Assembly (NCBI RefSeq): GCF_019343195.1
Contig: NZ_RPHB01000010.1
Span: 124,001-188,000, forward strand
Direction of reading: 5' to 3'
Source: Arthrospiribacter ruber
GTDB lineage: Bacteria > Bacteroidota > Bacteroidia > Cytophagales > Cyclobacteriaceae
Length of the DNA: 64,000 nucleotides
Part shown: one piece after another, positions 16,795-26,088 of the stretch
How the letters are laid out: each line of letters opens with the position of its first letter
Position numbering within the stretch: the stretch's first letter is position 1
Position numbers and translations under genes: made by a program
The notes under the pieces: model-generated
Told to the model about the DNA's origin: nothing
The model's input: only the letters and a program-made list of their open reading frames with translations
Database searches by the model: none

Positions 16795-18045
16795 ATGATC
16801 AGACAACAAATCAGTATAAAATACGCCCTTGTTTCAGGCCTACTTTCTATCTTACTTCTATTTCCAATTGTCTCTCAAGCCCAACAGACCTTGGAGCAGC
16901 TCAATCAAGCATTGAGGTACTCCAGGTACTCTAGGATATCTCCAAAGATTCTTCCTGTAAAAGAGTCAGACCGGACTTTTGTGTTGCAGATGCCGGTGGA
17001 AAAAATAGAAGAAAACATTGAGTTTGGGGTTTATAATTTTTCGTATGGAATTCTATCCTCCTTTCAGGAGCCCATTACCGCCCAAAATATGATCAATCTC
17101 ACAGAGGAAGATTTGGTGAGGGAAACTGATTTTCACTTCTATTTTGAAAAAAAAGTGACCATTCCTGAAGAGCAGGAAATGGCCTTTGCACTTTTTAGAG
17201 CCACTGATACCAGACAGGGGGATGAATATTACTATCACGCTGACCTAATTAGTCCTTTTGTTTTTGGTTACCCGGATTTTTGGGCCTATTACGGGGACAA
17301 TATTCCTTTTGACCAGAATTTTATAGTCAAAAATGATGCAGTAGAGTTTAGAGGTAGTACAACAGCCATGCTTCATAAGTTTCATTATCCGGCCTCGTTT
17401 GATGTGCCTTTGCCTCCGATGGAGATCAGACCGGCTGCAGTTCCCAGAGAAGTGACTGTCAATTATCAGGGAGATTTCCTGCTCAATACCCCTAAAAAAT
17501 TTGAGGAAGACGGGTATTTTCTGATCCAATCTGATACCAATTCTACCAAGGGTATGATGTTGAGGACTGTGCATGACGCTTTTCCAAAAGTAAAAGATTA
17601 CGATGAAATGGTAGAAATGGTCGTCTATATTTCCACAAGAAAAGAACACGAGTCTCTTAATGCTGCTGAAGATGCCAAGATCGCCCTTGACCAATATTGG
17701 ATAGGCCTGACCAAAGACGAGGATCAGGCCAAAAAGCTTATCAGGGAATATTTTAAGCAGATTGAGTTTGCCAATATTCTATTCACGGATTTCAAAGAAG
17801 GCTGGAAAACTGACCGGGGGATGGTGTATACGGTGATGGGTCCTCCCAATGAAGTATCCTTTAAACTCAATGGGGAAATCTGGTCTTATCTCGTAGCCAA
17901 CTCCAATTCAAAAATTACCTTTACCTTTGCACGCGTCAAAAATATTTTGACACCTAATTATTATATACTCAACCGCTCCAGAAGCCTTCAGCCGGAGTGG
18001 TTCAAAAGCATAACATTATGGAGAAACGGACAGATGGCTTTCTGA
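16795..18045 (+). CDS. GWxTD-domain protein, secreted
   Basis: 416 aa with an N-terminal signal peptide (LLSILLLFPIVSQAQQ). The defining C-terminal GWxTD motif is seen as FKEGWKTDRGMVYTVMGPPN, near residue 340, followed by a predicted beta-rich end. The family is common in Bacteroidota; its role is unknown. The gene overlaps the start of rlmB by 28 bases, so the pair is likely co-transcribed. Confidence 0.88.
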   Translation: MIRQQISIKYALVSGLLSILLLFPIVSQAQQTLEQLNQALRYSRYSRISPKILPVKESDRTFVLQMPVEKIEENIEFGVYNFSYGILSSFQEPITAQNMINLTEEDLVRETDFHFYFEKKVTIPEEQEMAFALFRATDTRQGDEYYYHADLISPFVFGYPDFWAYYGDNIPFDQNFIVKNDAVEFRGSTTAMLHKFHYPASFDVPLPPMEIRPAAVPREVTVNYQGDFLLNTPKKFEEDGYFLIQSDTNSTKGMMLRTVHDAFPKVKDYDEMVEMVVYISTRKEHESLNAAEDAKIALDQYWIGLTKDEDQAKKLIREYFKQIEFANILFTDFKEGWKTDRGMVYTVMGPPNEVSFKLNGEIWSYLVANSNSKITFTFARVKNILTPNYYILNRSRSLQPEWFKSITLWRNGQMAF

Positions 18046-18794
18046 TCAATAAGGGTGAACACGAGAAAGATTTTATTTTCGGTACCAGGGCCGTCATTGA
18101 AGCGATCAACGCGCAAAAGGATATTGACAAAATACTGGTAGATAAGGAAGTAAACAATGAACTGGTCAAAGAACTGCTGAAGCTGGCAAAGCAGGAAAGG
18201 ATACCAGTAGTCAGAGTACCTGATGGTAAGCTCAACAGGATTACCAGAAAAAACCATCAGGGTGTCATCGCCCACATGTCTTCGATCCAATATGCTTCTC
18301 TGGACAATGTCATAGAAGAATGTTATTCCAAAGGAGTGGCTCCCATGATACTTGTGCTGGATAGGATTACAGATGTGAGGAATTTTGGTGCTATAGCCAG
18401 GACTGCTGACTGTGCCGGTGTGCATGCGGTAGTGATTCCTGAGAAGGGTAGTGCCCAAATCAATTCTGATGCGGTGAAAACATCCGCCGGTGCACTCAAT
18501 CATCTACCTGTGGTCAGGGTCAAAAACCTCTACTACACTGTAAAGGACCTCAAGAAAATGGGTCTCAATATCGTCAGCGTAAGTGAAAAGACTGAAAGAC
18601 TGATGTATGAGGCAGATTTTACTTTGCCCACTGCCTTGATCTTGGGTTCTGAAGAGGATGGTATATCACAGGAATTGATGGGGATTTCAGATGAATTTGT
18701 CAAAATCCCAATGGCAGGGAATATAGAAAGCCTAAACGTTTCCGTTTCAGCTGCTGTGGTGATATATGAGGGAATAAGACAAAGAAGGGCTTGA
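18018..18794 (+). CDS. rlmB: 23S rRNA (guanosine-2'-O-)-methyltransferase RlmB (SpoU family)
   Basis: 258 aa from ATG 18018, inside the end of the upstream gene. N-terminal substrate-binding domain: FIFGTRAVIEAINAQKDIDK and NHQGVIAHMS. The C-terminal SpoU domain has the knot motifs LVLDRITDVRNFGAIARTAD, SAGALNHLPVVRV, LILGSEEDGISQEL and IPMAGNIESLNVSVSAAVV. It methylates a guanosine ribose in 23S rRNA (G2251 in E. coli). Paralogous SpoU enzymes exist, but length and the N-terminal domain fit RlmB. Confidence 0.92.
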   Translation: MEKRTDGFLINKGEHEKDFIFGTRAVIEAINAQKDIDKILVDKEVNNELVKELLKLAKQERIPVVRVPDGKLNRITRKNHQGVIAHMSSIQYASLDNVIEECYSKGVAPMILVLDRITDVRNFGAIARTADCAGVHAVVIPEKGSAQINSDAVKTSAGALNHLPVVRVKNLYYTVKDLKKMGLNIVSVSEKTERLMYEADFTLPTALILGSEEDGISQELMGISDEFVKIPMAGNIESLNVSVSAAVVIYEGIRQRRA

Positions 18795-18816
18795 TTTAAA
18801 CCCTTCTTTTAGATAG

Positions 18817-18855
18817 CCCTGACAGATTTTAAGATTTGTCAGGGTTTATTTTTTT
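18817..18855 (+). terminator. Terminator after rlmB, overlapping the convergent channel gene
   Basis: CCCTGACA (18817-18824) pairs with TGTCAGGG (18837-18844), followed by a T-rich run. The end of the convergent MscS-type gene lies inside this hairpin. A second hairpin, AAAGAAGGG/CCCTTCTTT (18781-18809), spans the rlmB stop codon. Confidence 0.7.
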
Positions 18856-21336
18856 GTCCTCATCTTCACTTTCTTCAATATCTGAAGCTTTGGAAATGCT
18901 TTCTTTGATCAGGCCGGGGAAGCTTTTGACGTGTAAGTCTCTCTGTGGGAAGGGAATTTCCACATTATTGTCCTTAAATGCTTTCCATATGCTGCGCATG
19001 ACCTGGTCTCGGAGGATTACCCATATATCGATGTCATTGACCCAGAAAAGGACTCGGAAATTGACTGAGGAGTCTGCGAATGCCTGCATGTAGACCCTAG
19101 CTGGAGGGGTTTTGAGTACTTCTTCCCTATCCAACTGCTCCTGGATCAAGCGCGTGACCAGGTCCATATCAGCACTATAACTGACGCCTATGATCAATTC
19201 TACCCGCCTCTGTTTATCCGAAAGGGTCCAGTTGGTCAGTTGCTGTGCAAGGAGGTCACCATTTGGGATAATCACCTCTGCGCCGTCCCAGTTTTTGATT
19301 TTACTGGCCCTAATCCCAATTTCCCTGACAGTACCCTCTATACTTCCGACCTGTATCACATCCCCTATCTGAATGGGTCTTTCAAAGGCCAGAATTACTC
19401 CGGATACCAAGTTGTTGACTATGGTCTGCAGGCCAAAACCAATACCCACGGACAATGCCCCAAGGACAATGGCAATTTTGTCCACCGGTATGCCGGATGC
19501 CGCAATAGCGATCAGAAAACCTACGGTCAATACTGCAAGACGGATCAATAGAATAGAAGACCCCAGTCTTTTATTCCTGAAGTTCACATTTTGCTGGTCC
19601 TTGATATTGGCAAAATAAGCTACTGTGTTGGCAAGGAAGGTGGAAATGTAAACCACCAATATAAATACAGCAATCTGCGCAAATGTGAAGGTGGCATTAA
19701 GAATATTCCTAGGCTTGGAAAGAAATTCTCCTATTCCTTCCAGTAAGGTTTCCAGAATTGTAAGACTTTCAAAAAAGTAATATGCCCAGATGGCAATGGC
19801 CAGATAGGAAAAAAGGCTGTTGATTCTTTTTTGGATATCATAAAAATCAATGACCGAAGTGAATTCGTTTTCATTTTTACGGCTGACTTCAATCTGAAGG
19901 TAAATGAATTCCTTGATGATGATGATGAAAATAATTAGACTAATAGCATGCAAAAGGCTGAGTGTCGCAGTGATTCCTATCATTTTCGCCAAACTAAATC
20001 TCCCTAAAATATTGGCTAGGATAGATATAGAGCAAAATGAAATATATATTTTGGCCAAAATGTGGACATATTCCGGAATGTATTCTTTTTCCATTTTTTG
20101 CAATCTGATCAACTTCAGTCCCAATAAAACCCCAGCTAGGTTAAAAAGCAGTAGGTGCCATCTTTCTTGGTAGGCTACTTCCCAATACAGGTTGCTTGCA
20201 GAGCTAATTACAAATAATCCATAAAGGAGCAACCATACCCTCATTCCTCTTTTTCCTATCCTCAGTCTTAGTAAAATGCCCGAAATGCTGACTGTCAAAA
20301 TCAAGATAAATATAAAAAAAGATACAGGTGGATTAGTGAATAAAAGCGGTGCTATAGCTAATACAAACAATAAACTGGTCAAAAAAGGATGTTTGGGAAG
20401 GTACCTGATCCGGGCCATAATGATGGTGGCAAACTCCTTTTCACTTCTGATCTTTCTAAGGTTTGAGCTTGCCCATCGGTACATCAGCAAAGCCAATATG
20501 ATCAAAAAGGCAGTCAGTCCAAGGTGATTATTGATATACCCACCTAATATGATCAGGTTGAAGCGCAGAGAATCCCTGAAAACATCTATCAATCTTTCAG
20601 TGTTGAAAAACTCTCTCGGTTCCCAGATGTAATTGGTTTCTTTGGAAAACAAAGCCCTTTCCAATATCCTTTTTTCGCTGTGTAATCTTTCATCTATTTC
20701 CTTGATCCGAATGTTGAGATTGGCGACCCTTGATTGGAACCTTGCTACACTCAGTCTTTGGGCATTGAGGGTGCTGTCGGCAAGTTCAAGATTGGTTCTT
20801 AATGTTCTTAAAGACTGTTGGTATTCGGGAAGCAGCGTAGTGTCTCTCAGTTGGCCTCTTATGTTATCATCTTGCCGAATTGAATCGAGTTTTTGTTTGA
20901 CCAATGCCAGTTCTTGGATACGGCTACTGATATTCTTGTCCTCATTATTGATTTTTTCTCCTATTGTTTCCCTCCAATTTAGGAGAGCATTGATGTACCT
21001 TAGATTAATTTTGGATTCCGGATTGTCAAGCCTCGACTCTACCGTCTGGATAAATCTATCTGCTTGAGGGATCAAAAGGGCAATATCCGTGGTGTCCAGT
21101 TCCTTCCTTAAAATCTGATTGACCCTCCCAATTTTGAAAGAGGCTTCCTGTGTTCTCTGAATACTGGCTTCAAGACTTGTTCTGGGCATGCTTGGGACGG
21201 TATCAGCAGGGGTCTTGTCTCCATTGCTTATCAAGAGAGAGTCCACTGATCGACTTACACTTTCCTCTTGTCCAAAAACAGGCAAAAATGAAAGGCATAG
21301 AAGGAGAAAACCTGAAAAAACAATTTTGAATGGCAT
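18829..21336 (-). CDS. MscS-family mechanosensitive channel, large type
   Basis: 835 aa. A signal peptide (LLLCLSFLPVFGQ) is followed by a periplasmic, coiled-coil-rich region (about residues 30-240), then about ten hydrophobic segments. The C-terminal MscS core contains the pore helix Gly/Ala pattern VLGALSVGIGFGLQTIVNNL, the beta domain FERPIQIGDVIQVGSIEGTV and SKIKNWDGAEVIIPNGDLL. The architecture resembles MscK/MscM-like large channels in the inner membrane that release solutes at hypo-osmotic shock. It converges with rlmB. Confidence 0.9.
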   Translation of the reverse strand: MPFKIVFSGFLLLCLSFLPVFGQEESVSRSVDSLLISNGDKTPADTVPSMPRTSLEASIQRTQEASFKIGRVNQILRKELDTTDIALLIPQADRFIQTVESRLDNPESKINLRYINALLNWRETIGEKINNEDKNISSRIQELALVKQKLDSIRQDDNIRGQLRDTTLLPEYQQSLRTLRTNLELADSTLNAQRLSVARFQSRVANLNIRIKEIDERLHSEKRILERALFSKETNYIWEPREFFNTERLIDVFRDSLRFNLIILGGYINNHLGLTAFLIILALLMYRWASSNLRKIRSEKEFATIIMARIRYLPKHPFLTSLLFVLAIAPLLFTNPPVSFFIFILILTVSISGILLRLRIGKRGMRVWLLLYGLFVISSASNLYWEVAYQERWHLLLFNLAGVLLGLKLIRLQKMEKEYIPEYVHILAKIYISFCSISILANILGRFSLAKMIGITATLSLLHAISLIIFIIIIKEFIYLQIEVSRKNENEFTSVIDFYDIQKRINSLFSYLAIAIWAYYFFESLTILETLLEGIGEFLSKPRNILNATFTFAQIAVFILVVYISTFLANTVAYFANIKDQQNVNFRNKRLGSSILLIRLAVLTVGFLIAIAASGIPVDKIAIVLGALSVGIGFGLQTIVNNLVSGVILAFERPIQIGDVIQVGSIEGTVREIGIRASKIKNWDGAEVIIPNGDLLAQQLTNWTLSDKQRRVELIIGVSYSADMDLVTRLIQEQLDREEVLKTPPARVYMQAFADSSVNFRVLFWVNDIDIWVILRDQVMRSIWKAFKDNNVEIPFPQRDLHVKSFPGLIKESISKASDIEESEDEDKKINPDKS

Positions 21337-21546
21337 ACTGCTTCGATAATTAGCTGCTAAAAGATAGAGTGATTCTTACTCAAAGACAAATGTAGGATAA
21401 AACCCTTGTTTTTACTGTCAATATGACCTGTTTATTGGTGATTTAGGTATTTATCACGTCAATATGGCGCAGAATGTCCCCTGGTATATAATTTATGGAA
21501 GAGTAAGTGTGATCATTTTAATCAATAACCTAAAACTATTACCACT

Positions 21547-21975
21547 ATGAAACTCGCAAGATACAACAACCTTGATACGCAGTATCCAACCAGCTTCTCC
21601 AGCATGCTGGACAGGTTTTTCAATGACAGCATTGGACAAAGCGTGAAACAGTTTACGCCCGCGGTAGACATCTCGGAAGATCAGGAGAAGTATGACATTC
21701 AAGTATCTGTTCCCGGAATGAAAAAGTCAGACTTCAACCTTGAGCTTGTTGATGGAAGGCTTATCATTTCAGGGGAAAGAAAAATGGAGGAAAAGAAAGA
21801 AGGAAAAAATTTCCACTCTGTTGAAACGCACTACGGTTCTTTCTCAAGGTCTTTTTATTTACCTGAGGACGTGGAAACAGATAAAATTTCTGCTAAGTAT
21901 GAAGACGGCCTCTTAAAATTGGTTTTGCCTAAGGCAGAAAAGAAAAACAATAAAGCTACCATAGAAGTAAAATAG
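21547..21975 (+). CDS. Hsp20/alpha-crystallin small heat-shock protein
   Basis: 142 aa, an ATP-independent holdase that keeps unfolding proteins soluble. The alpha-crystallin domain spans about residues 40-140: PAVDISEDQEKYDIQVSVPG, DFNLELVDGRLIISGER, FYLPEDVETDKISAKYEDGL and LKLVLPKAE. A short hydrophobic N-terminus includes FSSMLDRFFNDSIG. No heat-shock promoter sequence was recognised. A clear terminator follows. Confidence 0.95.
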   Translation: MKLARYNNLDTQYPTSFSSMLDRFFNDSIGQSVKQFTPAVDISEDQEKYDIQVSVPGMKKSDFNLELVDGRLIISGERKMEEKKEGKNFHSVETHYGSFSRSFYLPEDVETDKISAKYEDGLLKLVLPKAEKKNNKATIEVK

Positions 21976-21977
21976 GT

Positions 21978-22006
21978 AAGTGGGGAAACCCACTTCCTTT
22001 TTTTTT
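21978..22006 (+). terminator. Terminator of the Hsp20 gene
   Basis: AAGTGGG (21978-21984) pairs with CCCACTT (21989-21995), a four-base loop, then a long T-run. Confidence 0.85.
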
Positions 22007-22133
22007 GTTTAGATTGTAAGGTTTGTTAAAAACAGTGAAAAAAGGGGTTAAGGCTTGTTAATTTTAAAGAAATCCAAATCTTTACGCCTGGTTTTTGCGA
22101 AAAAGAAAAACAGAGAACTTAAACCACGAGAAC

Positions 22134-23630
22134 ATGAATAAAAAGCAATTCTTCTTGGGAATCATCTTAGCTTCACTTATTGGAGGTATCGTTGCCTTGG
22201 CCGGTGCCAGCTACCTTTCGAAGCAGAATTCCGCGACCAATTTCACAGATAAGCAAGATGCCAGCTTGGTCAATTGGCTTTCCAATGACAAGTTTACCGT
22301 CCCTGATGGAATCAATTTCGTAGCTTCCGCACAAATGGTCACCCCCGCGGTAGTCCATGTCAGAAGCAGTGTCACTGTCTCCCAAAGACAAAGGGGAGCA
22401 GATCCCTTCGAGGAGTTTTTCGGATTTAGGTCGCCTGATAGGGGAGGAGCTCCCAGAGAAGGTAGAAGTTCAGGATCAGGTGTGATCATCTCTGAAGATG
22501 GATATATCGTGACCAACAACCACGTTGTAGAAAATTCTTCAAGAATTGAAATCTCCTTGGAAGACAATACAAGGTATTCAGCAAGGGTGATCGGGACTGA
22601 TCCTACCACAGATCTAGCTTTGCTTAAAATCGAAGCCAAAGGTTTGCCATTTGTCAGGTTTGGTGATTCAGATCAGGTAAATGTAGGAGAATGGGTACTC
22701 GCTGTGGGTAATCCATTTGATCTGAATTCCACGGTTACTGCCGGTATTATCAGTGCTAAAGCAAGAAATATAGGTATCCTTAGAGATATGGAAAACAACC
22801 TTCAGATTGAATCTTTCCTTCAGACTGATGCAGTGGTCAATCCTGGAAATTCAGGAGGTGCATTGGTTAACCTTGCCGGAGAGCTGATAGGGATCAATAC
22901 AGCTATTGCTTCCCGGACAGGAACCTTCAATGGTTATGCATTTGCTATTCCTACTTCCATTGTTAAAAAAGTAATGGATGATTTGTTGGAATTTGGAGCG
23001 GTACAAAGAGGTCTTCTAGGAGTTCAGATACAGGACGTCAGTCCTGAACTTGAGGAAAGACTTGGCGAAACCATTGGTGTCAGCAGAGGTGTGTATGTGA
23101 TAGATGTCAATGAAGGATCGGGAGGTGAAGCAGCCGGATTGAAAAAAGGAGATGTGATCATCGGTGTAGATGGGGTAGAAACCAATAATGTAGCCAGGCT
23201 CCAAGAAATGGTTGCCAGAAAGCGTCCTGGAGACAAAGTAGAAGTCAAATATCTTAGAAAAGGTCAAGAGCAGACAACTTCTGCCACTTTGAAAAATATT
23301 TCCGGTGACACTAAAATCATCAGAAAAGAAGCACCAAAAAGGAGCACTTTTGGAGGAGTGACGTTTGAGGAAGTGAAGCCGGATGTCAAATCCAGACTCA
23401 AAATCCAAGGAGGTGCTGCTATTGTGAGCATTGACAATGAAGCATGGAAGAAATCAGGTGCCAAAGTAGGGTTTATCATTACTTCGGTGATAGGTGCAGA
23501 TGGAAGGTATAGAATCAGTGGAGCAGATGACCTTTCCGAGATTTTGAAAAACAATCAAGGAGAAGAGATAGTTATATTAGGTGTGTATCCTAATGGTCAG
23601 GAGTATTACTTCGAGGTCAGGATAGATTAG
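22134..23630 (+). CDS. DegP/DegQ (HtrA)-family periplasmic serine protease
   Basis: 498 aa from ATG 22134 (MNKKQFFLGIILASLIGGIV), chosen over an upstream in-frame ATG because it puts the hydrophobic signal/anchor first. The catalytic triad is His130 (IVTNNHVVEN), Asp160 (DPTTDLALLKI) and Ser240 (NPGNSGGALVN). Two PDZ domains follow: the first starts at RGLLGVQIQDVSPEL, the second at the GGVTFEEVKP region and ends YYFEVRID. It degrades or holds misfolded envelope proteins. A Gly/Arg-rich loop (SPDRGGAPREGRSSG) precedes the protease core. Well conserved and intact. Confidence 0.93.
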   Translation: MNKKQFFLGIILASLIGGIVALAGASYLSKQNSATNFTDKQDASLVNWLSNDKFTVPDGINFVASAQMVTPAVVHVRSSVTVSQRQRGADPFEEFFGFRSPDRGGAPREGRSSGSGVIISEDGYIVTNNHVVENSSRIEISLEDNTRYSARVIGTDPTTDLALLKIEAKGLPFVRFGDSDQVNVGEWVLAVGNPFDLNSTVTAGIISAKARNIGILRDMENNLQIESFLQTDAVVNPGNSGGALVNLAGELIGINTAIASRTGTFNGYAFAIPTSIVKKVMDDLLEFGAVQRGLLGVQIQDVSPELEERLGETIGVSRGVYVIDVNEGSGGEAAGLKKGDVIIGVDGVETNNVARLQEMVARKRPGDKVEVKYLRKGQEQTTSATLKNISGDTKIIRKEAPKRSTFGGVTFEEVKPDVKSRLKIQGGAAIVSIDNEAWKKSGAKVGFIITSVIGADGRYRISGADDLSEILKNNQGEEIVILGVYPNGQEYYFEVRID

Positions 23631-23661
23631 GTAAAGTGTTAAGTTGTTTTGTGTTTGAAAT

Positions 23662-23699
23662 AAGGTCAGTCCGTTGGGCTGGCCTTTTTCGTTTTTTTA
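23662..23699 (+). terminator. Terminator after the HtrA gene
   Basis: AAGGTCAGTCC and GGGCTGGCCTT form an 11-bp stem with two G-U pairs, followed by T-rich sequence. Confidence 0.75.
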
Positions 23700-24079
23700 G
23701 GGGTAACGGTAAGGTTCACGCGGAGTTTGATTTCTCGCAAAGACGCTATGACGCAAAGAATTTAGAAAATAGAATTACCTGATTCTAGGCGATTGAACTG
23801 AAATCCTTTAAAGGTCTTAAACCGGCAGTAGTAAGATACGTCATGCTCAATTATTAAATTTGACAATTTCAGAAATGTGAATGATTAAAAATCCCCCGGG
23901 GGGTTAAACCATGAATAGCCTGTGTTGCAACACAGGCATTTGAATCAAAATAAGATATTAATGCCTGTGGTGGTTTCAAGTTCAAAAAGTAAAAAATGAC
24001 TTAGTTTCAGGTTCTAGGATAATTAGATCTTCATGTATATGAAGTAAATTGGACAAATCGAATATATTAGCCAATAGCC
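23700..24079. repeat. Diverged repeat copy upstream of the Fic gene
   Basis: About 23706-23880 resembles, with many changes, the unit that recurs twice downstream of the Fic gene: 'CACGCGGAGT', 'TTTCTCGCAA', 'GACGC', 'AAAGGTCTTAAACCGG' and 'GTCATGCT' appear in the same order. The rest (23880-24079) has a short run CCCCCGGGGGG and no gene. Confidence 0.55.
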
Positions 24080-24946
24080 ATGAAACTATCCATCCGTTTT
24101 TTTGATGACCGTGAGGTACGCGCCGTTTGGGACGATGAAAGTTCCAAATGGTGGTTTAGTGTTTTGGATATTGTTGGAGTGTTGAATGAAGAGCCAGATT
24201 ACAAAAAAGTCCGAAACTATTGGAAGTACCTGAAAGCTAAGCTGAAAAAGGAAAACCATCAGTTGGTTAGTGGCACTACCCAACTGAAATTAAGAGCTGC
24301 AGACGGCAAAAGCTATAAAACGGATATGTTGGATAGTGATGGAGTAATTGAACTATGCAAAAGTTTCCCCAATAATAAGGCAAATAAGTTTTTAGACTGG
24401 TTTCTTTACAGCGATACCAGCATTGATGGGCAAAGTAAAAAGAAAGCCTACACCCTCTTTGACAGCAATCTCATAAACGCAATTGAAGTAGGCACTACCA
24501 AAGGATTAAAACAGATCCATGCCTATCTATTTGGAGGTTTGTATGACTTTGCCGGTCAAATCAGAGAAAAAAGTATTTCAAAAGGAGGGTTTAGGTTTGT
24601 ATATGCCCAACACTTAAAGAGCACCTTGCAAAAAATAGATGACATGCCTCAAAGCACATTGGAGGAGATTATTTTGAAGTATACGGAAATGAATAAAGCA
24701 CATCCTTTTTTGGAAGGTAATGGCCGAAGTACAAGGATATGGCTGGATTTGATGCTTAAAAAAGAATTGAAAAAATGTGTAGACTGGAGTAAAATTAGTA
24801 AGGATAATTACATGAATGCAATGATCATCAGTACGGTTGACAGCAGTGTACTTATGCAACTGATAGAAATTGCGCTCACTTCAAAGATCAATGACAGGGA
24901 AATGTTTATGAAAGGCATTGATTACTCCTATTATTATGAGGAGTGA
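24080..24946 (+). CDS. Bro-N/Fic fusion protein (predicted nucleotidyl-transferase)
   Basis: 288 aa in two parts. Residues about 1-110 resemble a Bro-N/DinD-type domain ([50 protein letters not shown]), often linked to phage or DNA-associated proteins. Residues about 125-285 form a Fic domain: flap strand [15 protein letters not shown] and complete motif [12 protein letters not shown] (208-219) with catalytic His208. Fic domains usually transfer AMP or other nucleotide parts to proteins. No inhibitory [S/T]xxxE[G/N] motif is found, except a C-terminal SYYYEE, which has the S-x-x-x-E spacing but Glu instead of Gly/Asn. No antitoxin gene is adjacent. The gene is surrounded by repeats, so it looks like an inserted cassette. 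Confidence 0.85.
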   Translation: MKLSIRFFDDREVRAVWDDESSKWWFSVLDIVGVLNEEPDYKKVRNYWKYLKAKLKKENHQLVSGTTQLKLRAADGKSYKTDMLDSDGVIELCKSFPNNKANKFLDWFLYSDTSIDGQSKKKAYTLFDSNLINAIEVGTTKGLKQIHAYLFGGLYDFAGQIREKSISKGGFRFVYAQHLKSTLQKIDDMPQSTLEEIILKYTEMNKAHPFLEGNGRSTRIWLDLMLKKELKKCVDWSKISKDNYMNAMIISTVDSSVLMQLIEIALTSKINDREMFMKGIDYSYYYEE

Positions 24947-24947
24947 A

Positions 24948-25683
24948 TAGGAGAGGGGTTTTATTTCTCACGCGGATAGTTCACGCAGAGTTTTAAGAGG
25001 GGTAAAACTTGTCCTATTTTTTTTCGGTAGGATCGCGGAGTTTTTTTCTCGCAAGGACGCAAAGAAGCAAAGGAATTAGAAAATTTGAATGCCTGATTCT
25101 ATACGATTGAACAGAAAATCAATAAAGGTCTTAAACCGGAGGTAAAAAGATGACGTCATGCTGGGATATTGAAATTTTGCATTTACAGAAAGGCAATGAC
25201 AGTTGGTGTACTTCAATGGTAACCGGAGCTTGCGGAGATGAAGGATCTCCTCTCTTTAAAAGTAGGAGATTCTTCACTACGTTCAGAATGACGATCCCTC
25301 CATATCTGTCATTGGTAGGAGAGGGGTTTTATTTCTCACGCGGATAGTTCACGCAGAGTTTTAAGAGGGGTAAAACTTGTCCTAATTTTTTTCGGTAGGA
25401 TCGCGGAGTTTTTTTCTCGCAAGGACGCCAAGAAGCAAAGGAATTAGAAAATTTGAATGCCTGATTCTATACGATTGAACAGAAAATCAATAAAGGTCTT
25501 AAACCGGCGGTAAAAAGATGACGTCATGCTGGGATATTGAAATTTTGCATTTACAGAAAGGGAATGACAGTTGGTGTACGTCATCCTGAATCGGAGCTTG
25601 CGGAGATGAAGGATCTCCTTCCTTTAAGAGTGGGAGATTCTTCACTGCGTTCAGAATGACGGTCCCTTTAATCTGTCAATGGT
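24948..25683. repeat. Tandem duplication, two 368-bp units
   Basis: Unit 1 is 24948-25315, unit 2 is 25316-25683; they align without gaps in the parts I compared and differ at scattered positions (about 95% identical by eye). Each contains CTCACGCGG, TCTCGCAAGGACGC and a closing hairpin made of GAAGGATCTCCT and AGGAGATTCTTC. It begins directly after the Fic stop codon. A 65-codon open frame inside is not a gene. Confidence 0.85.
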
Positions 25684-26088
25684 AGTGAGGAACGAACGAA
25701 GAATCTCCTGCACTCAAGTCAAAGAGACCCCCCGAAAAAATCGGGGCAGGCTTTCGTTTCACTCAGGGTGACATGCCGCCCCCAATGTATGTCAATGGTC
25801 CGAACGAAGAATCTCCTAACTTTTTTATCAAGAGATCCTTCGCATCACTCAGGGTGACGACCCCTCCACATCTGTCAATGGTAGTGAGAAATAAACGAAG
25901 GATCTCCTGAACCTTAAATCGGGAGACACTTTTCCAAGATAAAAACTGGGAAATTAATGATAAATAGCTATTTCTCGCGGCACTCGCTGCGTCCTCGTTG
26001 CGTTCGACGCGTGAAACCAAATCTTTGAATAAGGGAGAGTTTGATTTCTCGCAAGGATGCTAAGAAGCAAAGAGAATATTGAACCAAA
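25684..26088. repeat. Intergenic repeat mosaic before the GH9 gene
   Basis: Several short copies of GAAGAATCTCCT/AGGAGATC-type hairpins with CACTCAGGGTGAC, and at 26038-26072 a fragment of the larger unit (TTTGATTTCTCGCAAGG). These resemble the 'GTGAAGAATCTC' intergenic repeats common in this phylum. No protein or RNA gene is evident in the 1,142-base gap 24947-26088. Confidence 0.65.

Noticed and set aside
25150-25347. 65-codon open frame after the Fic gene as an antitoxin
   Set aside because: It lies wholly inside the tandem-repeat unit, starts with repeat sequence and has no protein-like composition; the second unit does not keep it intact.
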